DNA of 64,000 nt. Source: Ditylenchus dipsaci (taxonomy: Eukaryota > Nematoda > Chromadorea > Rhabditida > Anguinidae). This document shows positions 57,360 through 64,000 of this stretch, in pieces. How positions within the stretch are numbered: position 1 is the first letter of the stretch; every line of letters begins with the position of its first letter. The notes beneath the pieces are model-generated. The model was not told the DNA's origin and made no database searches. It saw nothing but the letters and a program-made list of their open reading frames with translations. The stretch spans positions 1 to 64,000 of the forward strand of contig SADC01000064.1 of the NCBI GenBank assembly GCA_004194705.1, written 5' to 3'. A program made the translations under genes and the position numbers.

Positions 57360-58744
57360 TTTCACCTTTTAAAGTTACCCCTCTTCAATACCTCAACTCC
57401 ATCCACTTTTTGGTGGTTTTCTGTTAGTGCTTATTGGTTGGAAAATTAATTTTTATCGATTATTACTTTATCTGTTTTTTTAACTTTTTTGTTGCTTTTA
57501 TGGGTGAATTAATATATGGCTGTTGTTTCGCCCTTACTTTTTTACAAAAAAATTGAACACGTTGAATTTTTTTTTATAGCTGCGTTTGTAAAAAGTAGTT
57601 AACCATTATTAACTAAAAGTTACATTTGGATGTCAGTTTAACGAAGTTGATTCTAAGCAAAGTTAACCGCAAATAAAATCGGCGGAAAGCTTAAGTGCTG
57701 ACTAAATTATAATTCTGTTTTTTTACATTTAACTGTAATATTAATAAATGTGAAATCAGCTGTAAGAATGACTATGATGTAAAGTCATATAGGTTATTGG
57801 ACAAACAACACACAGTTAACTGACATTTAAAAGTGGAAACAAGTTAACTACTTTGATGTTTTCTTTACAACCATATATATTTTGTTAAATATTTTTTGTT
57901 CGCTATATCTTTTTCTCACATTAAAACTAATTAAAAACAACAACCCATTGTTTTTATAGTGACTATTGTAATATGTAACCCTTAAACTAAAAACTTGATC
58001 GCTTAATAAATCATGACTTTTGAATAAATAAACAATCAATTATATAGGCTTTTTTAAGAAAAAGCTTTGAGTTTTGCTGTTCAAATGTTTTTGTTGCATT
58101 CTTTTTCACGGTGGCAGAGAAACTATGTTGAAACCCACCATTTCTTGCTAATCTTATTGTCGTTTACCATCTATTTATCGAGCATCAGTAAATAAATTGT
58201 TTTTAGTAGTTCACATAGTACAACCAGTGTTTGCACTCACAGTTGAGTGAGAATTTGAAAAGTGCTCCATAAATTTTTAATAAGGAAATTTCAGTTTTTA
58301 ATAATTATGATCTTTACCTGATTTTATTTTTGGATCTGTAATATGCAGCCAGATTATTATTTTTATTTGCGATTTTGACCACTTTCACTCAAAAGTTCCC
58401 AGTGAGCTCACTCAGGTTATTTTGAGTGAAAGTGGTCGAAATCTCAAAATTTCGCAAATAAAAGTTAATATTTGGCTGTATTACAGACCCAAAAATAAAA
58501 ATCAGGTTAAGATCATAATTATTAAAAACTGAAATTTCGACCCTATTTGGATATAAACCTCCCCTCCTACCCCAGATCAACTTTTTTTAAAAATGTTTCT
58601 AAACACCCGATATCGACCTAAAATGGCCCCAGGAGTTTGAAAAAGATATTATTTTTAAGTTCTGGTCAATAAAAATTTGAATTTTGAGCTTTTTGAAATT
58701 TCGACTTTTTACCTGTTTTACCATGTTTTTCAACATGGGACTTG
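57360..58744. other. Non-coding stretch, one imperfect inverted repeat
   Basis: 58255-58545 is an inverted repeat with TTAATAATTATGATCTT and AAGATCATAATTATTAA plus CACTTTCACTCAAAA and its complement. No gene is seen. Confidence 0.5.
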
Positions 58745-58945
58745 GCAAAAAGAGCCTCTAAATGCATTTATGATTAAGAGTCTCTCTCGGAATCATGTCT
58801 AAGGTAAGTAGGTGCGCGCATCTCTAACCCATCAAGCCCGCCGGACCCCTTCAGGGCCGCAGGTGGCTTGGTTACTTGGGTTGAGATGCGCACACCTACA
58901 CACCTTAGACGCAAATCACTCGAAAGAGACTCTGGATGCATAATA
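58745..58945. repeat. Dispersed repeat copy (GTCTAAGGTA family)
   Basis: Carries AATCATGTCTAAGGTAAGTA and GTTGAGATGCGCACACCTAC, then CGCAAATCACTCGAAAGAGA, in the same order as the copy at 40890-41225. It abuts the large inverted repeat that starts near 58946. Confidence 0.6.
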
Positions 58946-59845
58946 CACGGCCAGGGACAATTCCCTGCTGCGCCAATTCCCCGCCGGACAATTCCCTGCC
59001 GGAGACAAATCCCTGCCGCGCCAATTCCCTTCCGGGAAAATATACGGCTAAAGTGCATAATCCGGTTTTCACTCAAAATAAGGTTTAAAGTGCTTTCTCG
59101 GGTGTCCTAGCATCTGAAACGTGTTGAAAATATGTTTTTAGGGCCCAGTCGACTATTTTTTGATCAAAAATTGACTTTTCGCCCTTGGTATTAATGTAGA
59201 GGCAACTGGGCGATACCTGTATTGCCTATTTTTTTTTATTTATTACTTGTTTTTCTCATTAGAACTTGGCAAAAAGAGTCTCTCTATCGGGGATGAGCTT
59301 TTGTAACTATTTGTGGGAAGAAGTTACAAATGTTTGCATTTGAAAATAGTTACAGCCTGTAACTATTTTGACCTTTGTAACTATTCTTGTAACTATTTAT
59401 CGCAAACAGTCTCAGTATTCTTAAAATATAGAGAGTTTCTATACATTTTTACCAAGTCCCCTGAGCCCCTTCGGGAGCGCAGGGGGGCAATGATAAATAA
59501 AAGAAATAGGCGATTCAGGTCCCTCCACTGGAGGGCCTCTAGTACCCTTTAAATTAATCCCCGAGTGCAAAAAGCCAATTTTCGGTCAAAATTTTTTTGT
59601 TCAAAAATGGTCGACCGGGCCCTAAAAACATGTTTTTCTACACATTTCCGATGCTAAAACACCCGAAAAAGCACTATAAACCTTTTTCGTGTGAAAACCG
59701 GATTAGGCACTTTAGCCGTATATTTTCCCGGAAGGGAATTGGCGCGGCAGGGATTTGTCTCCGGCAGGAAATTGTCCCCGGCAGAGAACTGTCCGGCAGG
59801 GAAAGTCCGGCAGGAATTGCCCCGGCAGGGAATTGTCACGTACCG
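58946..59845. repeat. 900-bp inverted repeat with CAGGGAATTCCCTG-like words
   Basis: Arms of about 230-250 bp (58946-59175 and 59595-59845) are inverted copies. They share ATATACGGCTAAAGTGCATA, TTTAGGGCCCAGTCGA and repeated GGCAGGGAATTGTC, CCCTGCCGG and GACAAATCCCTGCC words. The loop (59176-59594) holds GTAACTATTT repeats. It resembles the self-complementary-word elements, but the edges lack a clean duplication. Confidence 0.75.
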
Positions 59846-59993
59846 CATAATAATGTACACATTTTAATAAACGCATCCTGTAAGGACCTACACGGTGGGG
59901 AAATTCTTATTTTAGCCATAACTTTTTAAATATTTCAACGAGTTTTTTTCAACCCAAACTGGAGATGCTGGGAAACCAATGAGAAAAAGCAAC

Positions 59994-60131
59994 CTCTTGC
60001 GGGTTGTAGTTCTCCAAGGGGATTTTGACCTCAATGGTCTCACGGAACTTGCACTTCTTCTCGGAAGATAGATTCAGCCCTTCAGCCACACATTCATTGA
60101 GCGTATCACGAAAGATTTTACTTCCACTCAT
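59994..60131 (-). pseudogene. RPL10A: Orphan first exon of ribosomal protein L10a (uL1)
   Basis: The ATG at 60131 opens MSGSKIFRDTLNECVAEGLN, then SEKKCKFRETIEVKIPLENY and NPQE, matching the first 46 residues or so of eukaryotic RPL10A (uL1, large subunit, L1 stalk). A weak donor (GAG|GTTGCT) follows. No continuation (the block after KDKRFSG in other animals) was found on the minus strand down to the AT-hook gene. The next sequence is the 900-bp inverted repeat. It is either a detached exon or a gene with an intron that spans other genes. The coding part is undamaged, so decay would be recent. Confidence 0.65.
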
Positions 60132-61186
60132 TGTTTCTTTTGGCTCGGACTTTTTTCAACTTGAGATTGTTTTTATTCATCGGTTGATACAACAGAGATG
60201 ACGATAATCTAATCATAAAAAATTCCTTGTAATGCTTGTTCCAGTAAATGTAGATAGGAAAAATTTGTATGAAAATTAGGTAGCATACGTCTGATATACG
60301 GCAGCAAATGCTCACCTCGAGCCGATTGATTTGACCAGCAAGGCAATAATTCAAATAAGTCGACCCTTGCTATAATCTTACTCTTACTGCAAGCCCACCT
60401 GAGGCCTGTCTAGAGGGGTAGCCTTGTATCGAGGGCTAGCCTAGGTTGACGGTAGTGGGGGCACAATTAAGAACTGTTATTTTTAGTGTATTTTTTAAAT
60501 AACTATTGGCCATTGAGATATTTCTAAAAATTAGCGTTTCTCAAACATCCATCTTCCCAAATAAATTTGCAATGCTTAAGGCATTTATTCTTATCCAAAA
60601 TTTTGCTTAGTTGATTGACATGTCCAGTCTGGACAAATACGCAAAGAGCACTCAAAAAATGTCGCCAGGACTATTTTAAGTTTTTATATGTTATATAACT
60701 CTTTCTATTAGGTTGATTCGTAAGTACGCTCCGTTGTTCTGTAATTTTTTGTACTTTCATTTAATACCGGGTTCTTCAAAAGCTCCAGACCTTTTAAAAA
60801 CTAAATTCAAAATGATATATTGGGAATAAAAAATTTACATCGATTTTATGCCTAACTAACTGCTTTGAAAAAGGCCGGGAACTTTGAAGCGCCCGGTAGT
60901 ACCGGTATTCATTTTTCGAAAAATTTCCTATTCAGACACACACCAGGCTTAAAATTTCCTGATGCTTTCAAATCACAAAATAGATTTCTTCCAATTCTTA
61001 GATGTTAAGAAATGACCACTAGTTACACTCTCAATCAATAACTGTCAAACTTATGGTCATATGACCTAGAATTAAAAGATTTTGCTTTTTGATTCAAATT
61101 CACGAGAAAATTTTGCTTACTATGTGTCTCAGCATAAATTCGACTGGCTGAAGTCTGGTATTCTAATGCAAAAGTACAAAAATATT
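60132..61186. other. Intergenic between RPL10A exon and 61.2-kb candidate
   Basis: No gene or clear repeat is recognised. The stretch lies between divergent coding starts and could act as a promoter region. Confidence 0.4.
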
Positions 61187-61207
61187 TTTAGTAAATCGAC
61201 AATAAGG

Positions 61208-61301
61208 ATGAGTAGCCTAGCAATAAACCATCAGTTAGATGATCTATCAGACGACTCTTACGAGTTCATGTCAGAGAATTTATCACCGACGCAGTGCACA
61301 G
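61208..61301 (+). CDS. Candidate first coding exon of an unidentified gene
   Basis: MSSLAINHQLDDLSDDSYEF, then MSENLSPTQCT, is acidic and of balanced composition, unlike the surrounding AT-rich sequence. It ends at a CACAG|GTGAACT donor. A TATTTTTAG acceptor lies 17 nt upstream of the ATG, as in the five genes that look trans-spliced. No family is recognised and no downstream exon could be linked before the window ends. Confidence 0.4.
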
Positions 61302-63921
61302 GTGAACTCCTAATTATGAAGCTAATCAAAATTGTTATCAACTTTCGTATTTTTATTTATTGTTTGTAGCAAACTTTTTTTAAGCTAAAAGCTGAAAAAT
61401 TTTGCTACAAAGTGTGCAAAGTTAAAATATAGATTATAAAACAAATTGTTCTAACTTTTTTTCTGCTCATGAATCCAATAATTTTCACAGCGGATTCATG
61501 TTTAGCATGGTTGGATTTCCTATAAAACTGCTCTTGTGGTGACAAAAACATAGTCGAATTCCGCTAAAGACATATTTAAATTTTTTAACTTGAAAATTAA
61601 ATGTTTTTTTGTCTCAAGCGCAATCCAAAAGTCGACAGTGTTTTGTCACTCCAAGAGCAGTTTCATAAGCATATCAACGATACTAAACACGAATGTGGTG
61701 TCAAATTGGATTGATTATCAGAAAAGAAGTTAAAAAAAGTTAAAAAAAAATAGAAAAAAGGGGGGGGAGGTGTTGAAAAAAAGAAAGAGTTTGCGTAGTT
61801 TGTAACGATGTTTTTATAAGCTATTGATTCATTTGGTGTCAAGATGAGCGCCATTTTCTGCTCCATCTAGTTTTGTGAAACATCAAGTTTTGTTTCTTTT
61901 TCTGTAAAATAATATATTAACACTCTAAAGGCGGAGCGTACCAAGTGTCGCTTTGTGTTCAGAATTTCACGCTGAACACGATGGAAAGAAATTAAAGAAA
62001 TTTTAAAAGAAGTCACTATACGAGGGTCAGCTACCACCTGAACCAGCCAACTCTGATTTTCGCTCATGCTTTTTCAAAGGGGTAGATCTCGCTAATCTTG
62101 TTACTCATTGTAGTGTTTTTTAATTCCAAAAGAAAGGGCAGATTACGTGCTTCCCAATGACATATCACTGACATATTTATGACAATTATATAAAAAACTT
62201 TCAGTTCAAAGAAACAACTGTGTTATTGTTTAAAAACGATGTTTATACATAAATATGCACAAAAGTGTTATACTGTCATGTTTTTAGTTATCAGTTTATA
62301 TCATTTGACAGAGCAGGAAAAACTGTACCAGAAATATTTTAAAGTGAAATAAAAAAAGCTTTTGGAGTATTTAGCAAGGCTCTCAAAACAAAGTTCAAAA
62401 AATGTTTTGACGTAAAACTATAATTTAGCTGAAAAATCTGCAATTTTGACACCGAATTCGTGTTCAGCATGGTCGATTTGCTTATATAACTGCCCTGAAA
62501 CCCTACAACTTGCTGTCAAATTTCGAATTGCGCTCAAGACAAAAAACATTTAAATTTCAAATAAATTCGAGATTTGAATAATTGTTGTCTTGAGCAGAAT
62601 GAGGGGCTCCACCACTGCACTATCAAGTAGCTTCTCTTTGATCCACTATTTTGGCCTAAGTAACTTAATTTAAAAAAACGTCAAATAAAAATATCCCGCG
62701 CTCATTCAAATGTATGAAATTCTGGGTATCGACGTTAGGTACCTTTTTCCCATTTTGGAACTACCCTGTGTTCTAACCACTTAGGCCTTAGTGTTATAAT
62801 TTGCCTTTACTGAATGTTGAATGATGAAAATGTGTTTGGGACATGCTGCAAAATAAAGATGATTTGTTACGGGCATTGCCTTTTTCACTTCTGTTTTTCT
62901 GCTTCTGTTTTTTTAGCAAAATACCGTTTTTCTGCTTCTGGTTTAAAAAAAACCGGCTGCAGCCCTGTTTGTACCCTTGATTATTTCGGGTTGTTCTAAA
63001 TTAGGACGAGCACGTGTTCAACCTGAGTCAGAATGACACAAAATAGTCAACGGTAGAAAATACCGCCTAGTCGGCCAAAAGTCATCCCCCTCAAGGCGTC
63101 TGAAACTGGCGAAAATCGGAAATAGGTTGTGGCGCTCTGTTTTTTTTAATTTTTACACTTTTTCAAAAGTTTTTTCTTTTTTTGTGACATTGTATGTGTA
63201 TTAAAAGCATCCAAACGATTACAGTGTGTCAAACTGGCAAAAATCGGTAAAAAGTAGTTTGGCAGCAAGACCCTAAATTTCAAACACATAAGAATTAGCA
63301 AAAAAAAGCCAACTTAATTTGTTTAAACTTAAACTTAATTTAAACTTAATTTGTTGTTTTATCAACAAATTTGATGTGGTATTTTAGCAAATTTCGGCTT
63401 AAAAGGAAGCTGAGATTGAGCGCTACAAACTCAAGGGTGAAAATAGTGTTGCTACATGGAATTTGGAGTTTTAACACACAAAAAAACATGGGTTAAATTT
63501 TCCCTTTTTCACAGCTTTTAGGTTTCATTTTGACTTTTTTAAAATTTTTGCTTATTGAAAAAAGTCCAACAACTTTGCAGATCGAGCTTTGGGCTATCCG
63601 CTGTAATGCAAAACGAGACTAGTTCATAACAAAATTCAAAATCTCGTGCGGGTTGAAGTTTTTAGTGATCTTTACTATTACTATTTGTACTTGGGAAATA
63701 ACCCAGTTTTAGAACTGCCTTATTACTCATATTTTAAATTTTCACCATTCCTACTTTTGTGCCTAAAAGAAAGCTGAAATTTCAAGCTTTTTGTTGAGCT
63801 TAAAATTACAATTGATGTAAACTTAGAACATTATTAATAATGCAGCTTTATAACTGGGGTTTCTACCAGAGCACAAAAATCAGTAAAAACTTTGACCCGC
63901 CTGGAATTTTGAATTTTGTTA
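61302..63921. other. AT-rich stretch with foldback relics
   Basis: 61490-61710 is a foldback copy of the family at 8143-8537 (GCGGATTCATGTTTAGCATG and CACGAATGTGGTGTCAAATT). 62450-62580 is a half copy. On the minus strand at 62067 a short frame, MSENQSWLVQVVADPRI, followed by a GTGACT donor, looks mildly gene-like but could not be extended with confidence. Confidence 0.45.
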
Positions 63922-64000
63922 CAGTCAACTCTCGATACAGTGCACCCTCGATATAGTGTATATTTTTTCAACCTCATTTAGTCAGCTCTAAGCCAAACTG
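63922..64000. mobile_element. Start of a pogo-type MITE, cut by the window edge
   Basis: CAGTCAACTCTCGATACAGT follows TTA, with CCTCGATATAGTGTA after it. This is the typical left end of pogo/Tigger-related elements and related to 43393-43812. The right end lies outside the window. Confidence 0.65.

Noticed and set aside
61867..62067. Short minus-strand gene beginning MSENQSWLVQVV
   Set aside because: The first 17 codons look plausible, but exon joins after it give unrelated short peptides and no acceptor precedes the ATG.

Overview
The window is animal nuclear DNA. It is AT-rich, its genes are split into many short exons, almost all introns are GT-AG, and 3' splice sites usually read TTTTTAG or TTTTCAG. 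Five genes have such an acceptor 1-7 nt upstream of the start ATG, which suggests spliced-leader trans-splicing. That fits nematodes, flatworms, rotifers or tunicates. The flavin monooxygenase is nematode-like by eye, but the phylum cannot be fixed from one window.

Layout. 1-2125 is a 51-bp minisatellite with a higher-order period. 2126-4890 holds repeat remnants, including an LTR-element leader and a TA-flanked MITE. 4892-14046 (+) is a multi-pass membrane transporter, possibly ENT/SLC29-like, whose introns are full of mobile elements. 14.8-20.5 kb is gene-poor, with one weak candidate for a secreted protein at 17.8 kb. Six minus-strand genes follow: a chromodomain protein (20548-22042), TANGO2-like (24437-30162), HDAC11-like (31824-33851), TMX1-like ER thioredoxin (34803-38186), flavin-containing monooxygenase (41456-48214) and a CNPPD1-like cyclin (51572-52997). 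An AT-hook chromatin protein lies on the plus strand (54474-57333). Beyond it are repeats, an orphan first exon of ribosomal protein L10a (59994-60131, minus) and a candidate first exon of a plus-strand gene at 61.2 kb.

The genes are housekeeping types without one shared pathway: three chromatin proteins (chromodomain, HDAC11, AT-hook), two ER proteins (TMX1, FMO), TANGO2 and a membrane cyclin. There is no bacterial-style system, CRISPR array or intact autonomous transposon.

The strongest unexpected signal is a group of short elements with YAGGG-like ends. Seven have perfect 8-bp target-site duplications and several more have imperfect ones, as in the hAT superfamily. Many are interiorly built from repeated self-complementary words, and the word differs from element to element (for example CATCCGGATG, CGAGTACTCG, TAGCCGGCTA, AACTGTAGTACAGTT). 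A second signal is technical: in four genes the conserved reading frame is restored by adding one base to a short homopolymer, seven times and always in the same direction. This points to uncorrected long-read deletion errors rather than gene decay.
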